Position numbers and translations under genes: made by a program
Shown here: piece after piece, positions 44,272-53,879 of the stretch
Numbering within the stretch: the first letter of the stretch is position 1
How the letters are laid out: each line of letters opens with the position of its first letter
Notes under the pieces: model-generated
Told to the model about the DNA's origin: nothing
Seen by the model: the letters and a program-made list of their open reading frames with translations, nothing else
Databases searched by the model: none
DNA from: Sulfitobacter sp. S190
Lineage (GTDB): Bacteria > Pseudomonadota > Alphaproteobacteria > Rhodobacterales > Rhodobacteraceae
Direction of reading: 5' to 3'
DNA: 64,000 bases
Assembly: GCF_025141935.1 (NCBI RefSeq)
Contig: NZ_CP081120.1
Span: 2,542,001-2,606,000 of the forward strand

Positions 44272-45156
44272 ATGGATAGCAGCACGCAGATACCCTGGCA
44301 CTTGTTGCAAAGCTTTGCCGCGATGACACGGCACAAATCGCTGTCGGCCGCAGCAAGCGCGACCGGAGCGAGCCAGCCCACGCTCAGCCGTCATCTGTCC
44401 CAGTTGGAAGAACGCGTGGGCCACCGCCTGTTTTACCGCGACACAAGCGGGTTGGAACCGACGCCCGAGGGGTTGAACCTGCAAGTCTATGCCGAGCGGA
44501 TGCTTGAGGCGGCGGCGGGCATTTCGGTGGAGGATACATCCGACGGACCAGTCGCAGGCACCGTGCGCATCACCGCGAGCAGGGTGGCGGCCAGCTACCT
44601 GCTGCCGCCGATGTTGCAGGCGTTGCGGCTGCGTCACCCGCGGCTGTCGGTCGAGCTTGTCGCATCGGATGAAACGCACAACCTTTTGCGCAGGGAGGCC
44701 GATCTGGCCATACGCATGTACCGTCCTACGCAGAGCGATCTGATTGCGCGCAAGGTGGCCGAACTGCCCTTGGGGGTCTTTGCCGCGCGCAGCTATATTG
44801 CGCGGCGCGGATTGCCCGAACACATCGGGGATCTGCACCGGCATGACGTGATCGGATACGACCGCAGCACATTGATCATCGACGGCATGGCCCGCATGGG
44901 CATGAAAGTGGAGCGGTCATTCTTCGCGTTTAGATCGGACGATCAGGTCGCCTGCTGGAACATGATCCGCGCGGGGTGCGGGATCGGGTTTGGACAGGTT
45001 GCAATTGGCCGCGACGATCCCGACCTGGTGCAAATTCAGCCGACGCTTGACATCGGCAGTCTGCCTGTCTGGCTGGCGGCCCATGCCGAATTGCGATCAA
45101 GCCCCCGCGTGCGGCGCAGCTTCGACGCGCTCGCCGAGGCGTTCAAAGCGTTTTGA
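44272..45156 (+). CDS. LysR-family transcriptional regulator
   Basis: A 294-residue regulator with N-terminal winged HTH (HKSLSAAASATGASQPTLSRHLSQ region, about residues 18-48) and a periplasmic-binding-like effector domain (IRITAS-like start near 90). Start ATG 44272 (MDSSTQIPW) gives the usual length before the HTH; the earlier ATG at 44230 would lie in the candidate operator. Its 3' end overlaps the convergent mrpG gene by 14 bases. Effector unknown. Confidence 0.88.
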   Translation: MDSSTQIPWHLLQSFAAMTRHKSLSAAASATGASQPTLSRHLSQLEERVGHRLFYRDTSGLEPTPEGLNLQVYAERMLEAAAGISVEDTSDGPVAGTVRITASRVAASYLLPPMLQALRLRHPRLSVELVASDETHNLLRREADLAIRMYRPTQSDLIARKVAELPLGVFAARSYIARRGLPEHIGDLHRHDVIGYDRSTLIIDGMARMGMKVERSFFAFRSDDQVACWNMIRAGCGIGFGQVAIGRDDPDLVQIQPTLDIGSLPVWLAAHAELRSSPRVRRSFDALAEAFKAF

Positions 45157-45544
45157 GCGGTTTGTCCGTCGTGTCGGGGATGGTTTCGTACCCGTCAGGA
45201 CGGTCCAGCGTTGCCCAGTCTTCGCCTGTGGGCAGATCGGGAGGCGTGTCGCAGGAGCGCACGTGGATGTTCACCTTGGCCATGAAGTTCGCGGAAATCG
45301 GCGCGGTCACGAAAAGGAAGGCCATGATAAGCACCTCGTGCATCGCACCGTCACCGAACACATAGCTGTGGATCATCGATGCCATCAGCAACGAGCCGAT
45401 CCCGATGGTACCCACCTTTGTCGGCGCGTGCAGACGCGTCATGCTGTCGTTGAATTTCAGCAGACCGATGGCACCGACAAGGGTGAACCCCGCGCCGACA
45501 AGCAACCAGAAGACAACGGCGTAAACGGCGATTGTTTCCATCAT
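45143..45544 (-). CDS. mrpG: Mrp Na+/H+ antiporter subunit G
   Basis: A 133-residue membrane subunit with about three spans and the MrpG motif LLKFNDSMTRLHAPTKVGTIG. Its start overlaps the mrpF stop (ATGA). Last gene of the six-gene Mrp operon. It overlaps the convergent LysR gene at the 3' ends. Confidence 0.92.
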   Translation of the reverse strand: MMETIAVYAVVFWLLVGAGFTLVGAIGLLKFNDSMTRLHAPTKVGTIGIGSLLMASMIHSYVFGDGAMHEVLIMAFLFVTAPISANFMAKVNIHVRSCDTPPDLPTGEDWATLDRPDGYETIPDTTDKPLKTL

Positions 45545-45828
45545 TCGATGATGTCCCCCCGTAGCACAAACCGCGCATAGGACACGGTCGACACGAACCC
45601 GAGCATGGCGATGATCAGTGACGCTTCGAAATAGATGCGGCTGCCTTGCGACAACCCCATCAACACGATCAGGCCGATGGCATTGATGACCATGGTGTCG
45701 AGCGCGAGGATCCGGCTGCCGGTATCCGGCCCGATGACAAGCCGCGTCATGGCCATGATCTGGCTGATCCCCACCGCGATGAACGCAACGATGATCGAGA
45801 TGTTCATGATTTCTGTCGCAAGGCTCAT
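45541..45828 (-). CDS. mrpF: Mrp Na+/H+ antiporter subunit F
   Basis: A 95-residue, three-span subunit with the conserved region MTRLVIGPDTGSRILALDTM. ATGA overlaps with both mrpE and mrpG. Part of the multisubunit cation/proton antiporter complex in the inner membrane. Confidence 0.92.
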   Translation of the reverse strand: MSLATEIMNISIIVAFIAVGISQIMAMTRLVIGPDTGSRILALDTMVINAIGLIVLMGLSQGSRIYFEASLIIAMLGFVSTVSYARFVLRGDIIE

Positions 45829-46325
45829 CGGAAAATCTCCTTCAGGCGTCGCTCGTAGCGGTTCTTGATGTTTTCGACTTCTGCCTCCGGGTCATCGGTA
45901 TCGAGCACATGCACCAGAAGGTAATGCCCGCTCGCGGATAGATCGGCGGAGACCGTACCGGGCGTCAGGGTGATCGTACCGGCAAGCACGGTGATCGCCT
46001 CGGGTTGGCGCAACTCGAGCGGAACAATGATCCACGCCGGCCGCAGATTGGCGTTCGAGCGCGTCAGAACGATCCAGGCGACCTGCAGGTTCGCGACGAT
46101 GATATCCCACAGAACCATGGCGGAATAGGTGAGCATTTTGCCCATATTGAAACCGGTTGGCCGTTCGGGCCACCACGCCGCCGTCAGGCGCGGGATGATG
46201 ATGCCGAGGATGACACCGAATACGACCATCCCCGCGGAAACATTGTTTTGCAGCAGGGTCCAGACAACCGCCAGCAACAGGGTCAGCAACGGATGCGGAA
46301 AGAGCCATTGGAACAGGCGTACCAT
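45825..46325 (-). CDS. mrpE: Mrp Na+/H+ antiporter subunit E
   Basis: A 166-residue subunit with two N-terminal spans and a cytoplasmic domain: ITVLAGTITLTPGTVSADLS and LLVHVLD are MrpE hallmarks. The start ATG 46323-46325 overlaps the mrpD stop (TGATG); an extra TTG codon upstream is less likely. Confidence 0.92.
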   Translation of the reverse strand: MVRLFQWLFPHPLLTLLLAVVWTLLQNNVSAGMVVFGVILGIIIPRLTAAWWPERPTGFNMGKMLTYSAMVLWDIIVANLQVAWIVLTRSNANLRPAWIIVPLELRQPEAITVLAGTITLTPGTVSADLSASGHYLLVHVLDTDDPEAEVENIKNRYERRLKEIFR

Positions 46326-47926
46326 CAATGCGTCTCCCCTTCGGTCTTGGTCTCGTCTCCGGTTTTGCCGTCCGTGTCGTAGTCGGCCTTGGCGTCTCCG
46401 GCGCGGCCGAGCTTGCCCGGTGTGTTCATCACGGTGTCGATATAGGGCTGCGGCGCATAGAGCTGTGCCGCGGTCGCCGTGTTGTACTCATATACCCGGC
46501 CCGCAAATCCCGTGAGCGCCAGAAGAAGGGCCAACAGCCCGCCTACGGCCACGTAGGACAGCGTTGCGGGAGGTGCCGCAGGTTCGGCGGTCTCGTCCAC
46601 CTCGACCGATTGCGCCTTCCAGAAGATCGTGCTGCCCGCGCGGGCAAAACCCACGACGCTGACAAGGCTCGACACCAGTATCAGGGCCCAGGTCCAGACC
46701 GGCAATGGCCCGTCCAGCGCGGCCTGCAGGATCATCAGTTTGCCCACAAAGCCCGAAAGGGGCGGCAGGCCGGTCATCGCAATCGCGGCGGCCATGAATA
46801 CACCCGCGGTCAGCGCGGCCCCCGCAACGGGTGCCGCCGTTTTGAGCTTCACGTGACCACGGCTCTGGCGCACCAGATCTACGATCAGGAACAGGCTCGC
46901 TGCCGCCAGGGTCGAATGGATCATATAGTAAAGTGCCGCCGCAAGGCCTGCTTCGCTGAACAATGCGACGCCGATCATGACCATGCCCATCGAACTGATC
47001 ACGGCGAACGCAACAAGACGGTCGAGTTTCTTGGCCGCCAGAACACCGACCGCGCCCACCGCCATCGACAAGAGCGCCGCTGGCAGCAACCACACATCGT
47101 GCAGACCTGCCGTCAGTTCCAGATCGGCGGGGAAGACCAGTGTATAGACCCGGATAATGGCGTAGCCGCCGACCTTGGTCATGATCGCAAAGAGTGCTGC
47201 GACGGGCGCAGGCGCTTCGGCATAACTTGACGGGAGCCAGAAATGCAGCGGCACGATTGCAGCCTTGATCGCGAAGACGAGGATCAACAGCACGGCGGCC
47301 ACGCGGATGCCCGCGCTCGCGTCCGGGTCGATCAGCTGGGTACGCTGCGCCAGATCCGCCATGTTGAGCGTACCGGTTTCGGCATAGATGGCGCCGAGCG
47401 CAAACAGGAACAGGGTCGAGCCCAAGAGATTGAACAGCACGTATTGCACACCCGCCCGCAGGCGCGCATTGCCGCCCGAATGGATCATCAACCCGTAGGA
47501 CGCGATCAGCAACACCTCGAAAAAGACGAACAGGTTGAACAGGTCGCCCGTCAGGAACGCGCCCGAGATGCCCATGATCTGGAACGCGAAGAGCACGTGG
47601 AAGTGTCGGCCCCTTTCGTCCCATTTCGATCCGATGGCATAGAGCAGGACGAACAGCGACAAAACGGCCGTCAGCAGCACAAGCATCGTTGACAGCCGGT
47701 CCCCCACCAGCACGATCCCGAAGGGCGCGGCCCAGTCGCCGAGCTGGTACAGCAGCACGGTGCCGTCAGAGGTCCGCAATGCAAGTCCGAGGGCGATCGC
47801 GATCTGGACCAGAACACCTACAACGGAAAACACCCGCTGGATGCCGATGTGATAGCGCGCGGCCAGAATGATAAAGGGCGCCACCATCGCAGGCAGCACG
47901 ACAGGCGCAATCAGCCAATGGGTCAT
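46325..47926 (-). CDS. mrpD: Mrp Na+/H+ antiporter subunit D
   Basis: A 533-residue polytopic protein homologous to NuoN/NuoM proton-channel subunits, with about 14 spans. Conserved parts include ISGAFLTGDLFNLFVFFEVLL (broken here as region 128-148), the Lys of VFAIKAAIVPLHFWLP and a hydrophilic acidic C-terminus. ATGA overlap with mrpC. Confidence 0.94.
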   Translation of the reverse strand: MTHWLIAPVVLPAMVAPFIILAARYHIGIQRVFSVVGVLVQIAIALGLALRTSDGTVLLYQLGDWAAPFGIVLVGDRLSTMLVLLTAVLSLFVLLYAIGSKWDERGRHFHVLFAFQIMGISGAFLTGDLFNLFVFFEVLLIASYGLMIHSGGNARLRAGVQYVLFNLLGSTLFLFALGAIYAETGTLNMADLAQRTQLIDPDASAGIRVAAVLLILVFAIKAAIVPLHFWLPSSYAEAPAPVAALFAIMTKVGGYAIIRVYTLVFPADLELTAGLHDVWLLPAALLSMAVGAVGVLAAKKLDRLVAFAVISSMGMVMIGVALFSEAGLAAALYYMIHSTLAAASLFLIVDLVRQSRGHVKLKTAAPVAGAALTAGVFMAAAIAMTGLPPLSGFVGKLMILQAALDGPLPVWTWALILVSSLVSVVGFARAGSTIFWKAQSVEVDETAEPAAPPATLSYVAVGGLLALLLALTGFAGRVYEYNTATAAQLYAPQPYIDTVMNTPGKLGRAGDAKADYDTDGKTGDETKTEGETH

Positions 47927-48276
47927 GCGGCGTCTCCCTTCTTGCGGGCCTGTTTGGCGGGCACGTCATCCACGTGGTCGTCGTCGGTGCCAAGGTAGGC
48001 ACCAAGCGCAATCATCACGATTACGGCCGTCATCCCGAAGGAGATCACGATCGCCGTCAGGACAAGCGCCTGCGGCAGCGGATCAGTGTAGGTGGTGGCA
48101 TCCGTAAGGATCGGTGGTGCCTGTGTCGTCAGACGCCCCGACGCGAACAGAAAGACGTTCACGGCATAGGTCAGCAGCGACACACCTAGGATCACGGGAA
48201 ACGTGCGCAGGCGCGTGACCAGATACAGACCCGCGGCGGTCAGGATACCGATGGCAGAAGCGACGAGAAATTCCAT
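47923..48276 (-). CDS. mrpC: Mrp Na+/H+ antiporter subunit C
   Basis: A 117-residue, three-span NuoK-like subunit: GILTAAGLYLVTRL at the start and the conserved PLPQALVLTAIVISFG. The acidic/basic tail after residue 100 is typical. It lies 2 bases after the mrpA/B gene. Confidence 0.94.
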   Translation of the reverse strand: MEFLVASAIGILTAAGLYLVTRLRTFPVILGVSLLTYAVNVFLFASGRLTTQAPPILTDATTYTDPLPQALVLTAIVISFGMTAVIVMIALGAYLGTDDDHVDDVPAKQARKKGDAA

Positions 48277-48278
48277 GC

Positions 48279-51146
48279 TCAGCCCCCCTGCTCTTGCGGT
48301 TTGTCCGTACGCGGACGCGCGGGGTTGATATCCATTGCATACTCACTGTCTTTGACATGGGCGCGGCGGGCCAGACGGCTGAACCCGTCGATTGACAACA
48401 TGACCGCACCGACAACCGCAAGGAACACGCCAAGATCGAACAGCGCCGCGGTGGCCAGTTCGAATTCCTGGAATGGCGGGATGCGCACGTAGGTAAAGTC
48501 GGATGTCAGGAAGGGCTTGCCTACGAACCACGATCCGATCCCCGTCAGCCCCGCCACCAGCACACCTGCGCCGATCACCCCGTGATGGGGGTAGCGTTGC
48601 CGGTCCGTGGCCCAGTTGTACCCCGAGGCCATGTACTGCATCAGCAGGCCGATCGACACGACAAGCCCCGAGATGAAGCCGCCGCCCGGCTCGTTGTGTC
48701 CGCGCCAGAAGATGTAGAAGCCCACCATGATCACCACCGGCATCAGGACGCGCGTCAGCACGACCATCATCATCGGGTGCATGTCCCCCGCCAGCTGTCT
48801 GCCGGGTTTTCGGTTCAGCAGGCGCGCGCGAACAGGCCCGCCGAGCAGGCTTTCCGTAAGCGCGTAGATCAGCACCGCCGCGATGCCAAGAACGATGATT
48901 TCGCCGAAAGTGTCGAAACCACGGAAATCCACGAGGATCACGTTGACGACGTTTGTACCGCCGCCGCCCTTGTAGCTGTTGGCCAGATGGAATTCTGAGA
49001 TCGGCGAGGACACCGCGTCGCGCAGTAGATAGTGATAGCTCAGCGCGAATGCCGCGACACCGCCTGCCACCGCCAGCGCCCCGTCGCGCAACCTGCGCAA
49101 AACAGTCGATTCCACCGGCGTGCCCGTGGGCAGGAAATTAAGCGCCAGCAAGAGCAGCAAGGTGGTGACCACCTCCACCGTGATCTGTGTCATCGCCAGA
49201 TCCGGCGCGCTGAAGAATACGAAGCCGACGGAGACCATCAGGCCGACAATCCCGATCAGGATCAGGGACAAAAGGCGGTTGCGGTGCAAAAGGACCATCC
49301 CGGTCACGGCCGCCACCAGCATCAGCCAGCCCGCGATTTCGATTGCTCCTACGGGCTGAAGCTGCCGGGTCGCGGGACCGATGGTGCCGGACGCAAACGC
49401 ATAATACCCCGCCAGAATGACGGTTATTGCCATAATCGCGCCGTAGCGGGAAAACGCGCCATTGTGGATCGGATGGGTCAGGCCCTTGGCTGTTGATACA
49501 GCGCCTGCGATGACCGCGTCGAAGAGCGTCTTGGCTTCGGGCCGCGGCGCGGCATCCCACGCGCGCAGGAGCGGTTTGAACACTGCAAGTACGATCAGGC
49601 CGCCGACCACCGCGGCGATGGACATGTACAGGGCCGGGACCAGCCCATGCCAGATCTTGATATAGGCTTTGGGCATGTCTGCCGTTCCGGCAAGCACGGC
49701 CTGCGTGATGCCACGCACCGCCGGCTCCGCGATAAAGGGCGCCACACCGATGGCCACCACGAGGACGGCCAGCAATGCGGGCGGCCCCCACATGCCGACG
49801 GGGGGATCGTGGGGATGGGCCGGGTAGTCATCCCGCTGCGGCCCCAGAAACGTGTGGCTGATGAGCCGGAAACAATAGGCCGCCGAGAACAGAGAGCCGA
49901 TCACCGCGAGCGTCGGCACAAGCCACGGCGCACCGAAAAGGGTCGTGTGCGTTGCTTCTTCCAGCATCATTTCTTTTGACAGGAAGCCATTAAGCAGCGG
50001 GATACCCGCCATCGACAGCGCCGCGATCACGACGATCACAAAGGTGATCGGCATCAGCGTGCGCAGCCCCCCGAGGCGGCGGATGTCTCGGGTTTTGGCC
50101 TCGTGATCCACAATGCCCGCCGACATGAACAAGGCCGCCTTGAACGTCGCGTGGTTCATGATGTGGAACATCGCCGCCATCACACCAAAGGCGGTACTGG
50201 TCCCCAGCAGCATCGTGATGAGACCCAGATGGCTGACCGTGGAGAAGGCCAGCAAGGCTTTCAGGTCATGTTTAAAAAACGCGATGACGGCGCCCAACAC
50301 CATCGTGACCAAACCGGCTGTCGTGACGATCACGAACCATTCAGGTGTGCCGGACAGAACCGGCCACAGACGGGCCATCAGGAAAATCCCGGCCTTCACC
50401 ATCGTTGCGGAGTGCAGATACGCCGAAACCGGTGTGGGGGCGGCCATGGCGTGTGGCAGCCAGAAATGGAACGGAAACTGTGCCGATTTCGTGAAACAGC
50501 CCAATAGGATGAGGATGAGCGCGGGCAGATACAGTGGGCTGTCCTGAATAAGATCGCGGTTTTGCAAGATGACGCTGAGATCGTAGCTGCCTGCCGCCTG
50601 CCCCAGAAGCAACATCCCCCCGATCAGCGCGAGCCCTCCCATCCCCGTGACGGTCAGGGCCATGCGGGCGCCTTGCCGGCCTTCGGGCAGGTGCTTCCAG
50701 TATCCGATCAACAGGAAGGACGACAGAGACGTCAGCTCCCAGAAAACCAGCAGTAACAGGATGTTGTCGGACAGCACGATACCCACCATCGCGCCCTGAA
50801 ACAGCAACAGATAGGTAAAGAATTCGCCCATGTTGTCTTCGCGGGCGAGATAGAAGCGCGCATAGGTGATGATCAGCAACCCGATGCCCAGAATGAGCGT
50901 TGCAAAGAAGAAGCCAAGTGCGTCCAGCATCAGCGTGAGGTTCAGGCCCAGCGACGGTATCCAATCGACCCGCATCATGACCGTGTCGCCCGCCATGATC
51001 GCAGGCAGGTTGGTTATCAGCCCGACAAAGGCGGCGAGTGTCACGGTAAATGTAATGCCAGCACAGGCTGCACGTCCGGCCGAATTCATCAGCCCCGGTA
51101 GCAGTGCCCCAAGGAACGGCAAAGCGACGATCAGAAAAAGGGACAC
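48279..51146 (-). CDS. mrpA: Fused Mrp Na+/H+ antiporter subunits A and B
   Basis: A 955-residue protein. Residues 1 to about 760 are MrpA: NuoL-like proton-channel region with FFKHDLKALLAFSTVSHLG and an MbhD/MbhE-like part. Residues about 800-940 are MrpB-like (VIMVGFYIFWRGHNEPGGGFISG). So A and B are one chain, as in the fused six-gene Mrp/Pha type. Start is GTG 51144-51146 preceded by AAGGAG. First gene of the operon. Function: Na+ (or K+)/H+ exchange for pH and salt homeostasis. Confidence 0.94.
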   Translation of the reverse strand: MSLFLIVALPFLGALLPGLMNSAGRAACAGITFTVTLAAFVGLITNLPAIMAGDTVMMRVDWIPSLGLNLTLMLDALGFFFATLILGIGLLIITYARFYLAREDNMGEFFTYLLLFQGAMVGIVLSDNILLLLVFWELTSLSSFLLIGYWKHLPEGRQGARMALTVTGMGGLALIGGMLLLGQAAGSYDLSVILQNRDLIQDSPLYLPALILILLGCFTKSAQFPFHFWLPHAMAAPTPVSAYLHSATMVKAGIFLMARLWPVLSGTPEWFVIVTTAGLVTMVLGAVIAFFKHDLKALLAFSTVSHLGLITMLLGTSTAFGVMAAMFHIMNHATFKAALFMSAGIVDHEAKTRDIRRLGGLRTLMPITFVIVVIAALSMAGIPLLNGFLSKEMMLEEATHTTLFGAPWLVPTLAVIGSLFSAAYCFRLISHTFLGPQRDDYPAHPHDPPVGMWGPPALLAVLVVAIGVAPFIAEPAVRGITQAVLAGTADMPKAYIKIWHGLVPALYMSIAAVVGGLIVLAVFKPLLRAWDAAPRPEAKTLFDAVIAGAVSTAKGLTHPIHNGAFSRYGAIMAITVILAGYYAFASGTIGPATRQLQPVGAIEIAGWLMLVAAVTGMVLLHRNRLLSLILIGIVGLMVSVGFVFFSAPDLAMTQITVEVVTTLLLLLALNFLPTGTPVESTVLRRLRDGALAVAGGVAAFALSYHYLLRDAVSSPISEFHLANSYKGGGGTNVVNVILVDFRGFDTFGEIIVLGIAAVLIYALTESLLGGPVRARLLNRKPGRQLAGDMHPMMMVVLTRVLMPVVIMVGFYIFWRGHNEPGGGFISGLVVSIGLLMQYMASGYNWATDRQRYPHHGVIGAGVLVAGLTGIGSWFVGKPFLTSDFTYVRIPPFQEFELATAALFDLGVFLAVVGAVMLSIDGFSRLARRAHVKDSEYAMDINPARPRTDKPQEQGG

Positions 51147-51347
51147 GCGTGCTCCTTAAAATCAGTTGTCGGGTGGTCGCCCCACCGCCCGGATGTGCCT
51201 TAGTCGAAAAAACGACTGCAATTGTCAAACGATCAATCACCTCCCGCACGCTGCAAAGCGGCGAAATTCACATCGGTAACTGGCCTGACTGACCCCCTAG
51301 ATAGATCGTAAAACCGTAGCTTAAAGAGATGTCACAGTTTATATTAC

Positions 51348-51365
51348 AAAAACCCTGAGGTTTTT
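51348..51365 (-). terminator. Hairpin at the end of the ROK gene
   Basis: Perfect 7-bp stem AAAAACC / GGTTTTT with loop CTGA, starting at the ROK stop codon on the minus strand and ending in T5. It is AT-rich, so modest in strength. Probable intrinsic terminator for the ROK regulator gene. Confidence 0.5.
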
Positions 51366-52576
51366 CACGCAACCGACAAACCTGCATTCGTATTGAGCAG
51401 AAATTGCGAGAAGATCGGCGCGCTTGCCGCACCGATCGCACGGGCGTTGCCGCCGATGTTGCCACTTTCGATCTGCGGTGGCAGCAGGCCGCGCGTGTCC
51501 TGGGTCACGATGTACCTGCGCACCCTTTCGACCAGTTCATTGCGTATTTCCGCAGGAAAGGCACCGTCGATCAGGATCGCCTCGAAATCGATCACCGAAC
51601 AAATCGACAGGCTGGCCTTGGCCAGTTCCTGTGCCGTCTGGCCCAGCCACGGGTCGACGTAGCGGCTGATCCCGCGCCAGTCTTGCGGGGACTTCCAGAT
51701 GACATTGGGGTCGATGTCGACTTCGGCCAGTCGCGCTTCCAGCAAATGGATCGACGCCATATCGATGAGCCGTTTGCTTTCGCCCAGCGGGCTGATTGTG
51801 GGCAGCGATCCCAGCGCACCGGCATTGCCCTGCCGCCCTTCGAACACCGAATGGTTCAGGACGATACCGCCCCCGACGAACGCGCCCACGAAGAAATATG
51901 CGTAATCGCGGAATTCCTTGCCCCGACCGAAAACCTGTTCGGCCTGACATGCCGCGGTCGCGTCATTCAACAGGCTGACGGGGAGCGTACTGAAGGCGCT
52001 GATCCTTGCGCGGATGTCGATGTCTTTCCAAAGTTCATAGGGCCCGATCGCATCGGCCCCGTGCGCGCCCCAGTTCCACATCTCGAAGGGGGCCGCCACA
52101 CCCAGTCCGCAAACACGTCGGGCTTCGGCCGGCGTAATCGAGGCCATGATTTCGGCGATGCCCTGTTCAAGAAAGGCAAAAACGGCACCCGGTTCGGGGT
52201 GATCGTAGCGCAGTACGCGCTGCTGGCGCAAAGCGCCCGTGAAATCCATCAGAAGCAGATCGGCAGACCGGCGGCCAATTTTCAGGCCAAGCGACAGCAC
52301 ACCGCCCGGCGCAAGACGCATCGGGACCGACGGTTTGCCCACCTTCCCGCGCATAGGATCACCCCGAAGCAGCAACCCCTCGTTTTCCAACCGCTTCAGA
52401 ATCGCGGAGACCGCGGGCGGCGACAGTCCGGCCAGCTTTGACACATCACTGCCCGGCATCGCGCCGTGGCGCTGCAACAATGACAGGATCAGCCGTTCGT
52501 TGTGATTGCGCACGCCGCGTTGGCTGAGGCCCGCGCTGATTGATCTGACGACAGAATTTTCCATTCCGGCCTTCAT
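51365..52576 (-). CDS. ROK-family transcriptional regulator of frcBCA (FrcR-like)
   Basis: A 403-residue repressor/activator with an N-terminal winged HTH (about 20-80, GSDVSKLAGLSPPAVSAILKRL area) and a ROK sugar-kinase-like domain. The domain has GGIVLNHSVFEGRQGNAG, but the usual ROK zinc Cys cluster is absent. Start ATG 52574-52576 has GGAGG 8 bases upstream; a GTG at 52597 would lie upstream of that site. Divergent from frcB, so it probably responds to a hexose or its phosphate. Confidence 0.87.
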   Translation of the reverse strand: MKAGMENSVVRSISAGLSQRGVRNHNERLILSLLQRHGAMPGSDVSKLAGLSPPAVSAILKRLENEGLLLRGDPMRGKVGKPSVPMRLAPGGVLSLGLKIGRRSADLLLMDFTGALRQQRVLRYDHPEPGAVFAFLEQGIAEIMASITPAEARRVCGLGVAAPFEMWNWGAHGADAIGPYELWKDIDIRARISAFSTLPVSLLNDATAACQAEQVFGRGKEFRDYAYFFVGAFVGGGIVLNHSVFEGRQGNAGALGSLPTISPLGESKRLIDMASIHLLEARLAEVDIDPNVIWKSPQDWRGISRYVDPWLGQTAQELAKASLSICSVIDFEAILIDGAFPAEIRNELVERVRRYIVTQDTRGLLPPQIESGNIGGNARAIGAASAPIFSQFLLNTNAGLSVA

Positions 52577-52747
52577 ATCGACATCCTCCGCGTTCACAAA
52601 TACACATTTTTGATTAATAAATAAAGTTAACTAATTAATTGACAGGCGCGGTAGAATCACGTTTTTTAAGCGACATTCGCCGTGCATCACGATGCGGTGA
52701 TCGTTCGGGGCACACCGGACACACATGAAATTTTCTGGGAGGAAACC
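52577..52747. promoter_or_regulatory. Divergent frcB/ROK regulatory region
   Basis: Contains an AT island (52606-52640) with only 3 G/C in 35 bases, two ATTAAT palindromes 21 bp apart (52613 and 52634) and GTTAAC between them, resembling the AT-rich sites of ROK repressors. TTGACA (52639-52644) overlaps the right edge, but no good -10 box at 16-18 bp follows. A further inverted repeat ATCAC-N6-GTGAT is at 52686-52701 in the frcB leader. Confidence 0.5.
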
Positions 52748-53767
52748 ATGAAGAAGCTGCTTATCGGCACCGCACTTGCGGCCATCGCATCCGCCACGAC
52801 CGCCATGGCCGACGGACATGCGACATCCGCGTGCCTGATCACCAAGACCGACACGAACCCGTTCTTTGTCAAAATGCGCGAAGGTGCGACGGCCAAGGCC
52901 GAAGAGCTTGGCATCTCGCTCAATTCCTATGCCGGTAAGGTCGACGGTGACCACGAAACGCAAGTGCAGGCCATCGAGACCTGCATCGCGAACGGCGCGA
53001 AGGGCATCTTGCTGACGGCCTCCGACACCGCGTCGATCGTGCCCGTCGTGCAGCAGGCCCGCGATGCCGGTATCCTCGTGATCGCGCTGGACACCCCGCT
53101 CGAGCCGATCGACAGCGCCGACATGACGTTTGCAACCGACAACTTTCTCGCAGGTGAGCTGATCGGTCAGTGGGCCGCGGCGCAGCTTGGTGACGAGGCC
53201 GCGAATGCGCGTATCGGCATGCTCGATCTTGCTGTCTCGCAGCCTTCGGTCGGTGTCTTGCGTGACCAGGGCTTCATGACGGGTTTCGGGATCGATATCA
53301 AAGACCCCAACAAATGGGGTGACGAGGACGATGCCCGGATCGTGGGCCATGACGTGACTGCCGGTAACGAAGAAGGTGGCCGCAAGGCGATGGAGAACCT
53401 GCTGGCCAAAGATCCTTCGATCAACGTGGTCTATACGATCAACGAGCCTGCGGCAGCCGGTGCCTATGAGGCGCTCAAGGCAATCGGTCGCGAGAACGAC
53501 GTGCTGATCGTTTCCGTGGATGGTGGCTGTCCCGGTGTGCAGAATATCGCGGACGGGGTCATCGGTGCCACGTCGCAGCAATATCCGCTGCTGATGGCGT
53601 CCAAGGGGATCGAGGCGATCGCTGCCTGGGCCAAGGACGGTACGAAACCCGAAGCCACGGACGGCAAGGCGTTCTTTGATACCGGTGTGGCGCTGGTGAC
53701 GGACCAGCCGGCCGACGGTGTCGAGTCCATCTCGGTTGCCGAGGGTACGGAGAAGTGCTGGGGCTGA
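52748..53767 (+). CDS. frcB: Fructose ABC transporter substrate-binding protein
   Basis: A 339-residue periplasmic binding protein of the ribose/xylose type (PBP1 fold). A Sec signal (about 1-20, ending TTAMADG) precedes the mature protein. Motifs [26 protein letters not shown] and ALDTPLEP are sugar-contact regions. The C-terminal [16 protein letters not shown] is as I recall it from Sinorhizobium FrcB. AGGAGGAAACC precedes the start at 52748. A strong hairpin with T4 follows the stop. Confidence 0.85.
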   Translation: MKKLLIGTALAAIASATTAMADGHATSACLITKTDTNPFFVKMREGATAKAEELGISLNSYAGKVDGDHETQVQAIETCIANGAKGILLTASDTASIVPVVQQARDAGILVIALDTPLEPIDSADMTFATDNFLAGELIGQWAAAQLGDEAANARIGMLDLAVSQPSVGVLRDQGFMTGFGIDIKDPNKWGDEDDARIVGHDVTAGNEEGGRKAMENLLAKDPSINVVYTINEPAAAGAYEALKAIGRENDVLIVSVDGGCPGVQNIADGVIGATSQQYPLLMASKGIEAIAAWAKDGTKPEATDGKAFFDTGVALVTDQPADGVESISVAEGTEKCWG

Positions 53768-53818
53768 GGCCTCTGGTGCCGGTCCGGCTTGTCTGAACCG
53801 GCATTTCACAGTCTGATC

Positions 53819-53846
53819 GGGGTGGGCCCACACGCCCACCCCTTTT
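53819..53846 (+). terminator. Terminator-like hairpin between frcB and frcC
   Basis: GGGGTGGGC / GCCCACCCC, a perfect 9-bp stem with a 6-base loop followed by TTTT. A smaller stem (TGCCGGT / ACCGGCA, 53777-53803) lies upstream. Partial termination here would give more binding protein than membrane components. Confidence 0.75.
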
Positions 53847-53879
53847 CATAACACCCGCCATTCAGCGGCCGGAGGAACC

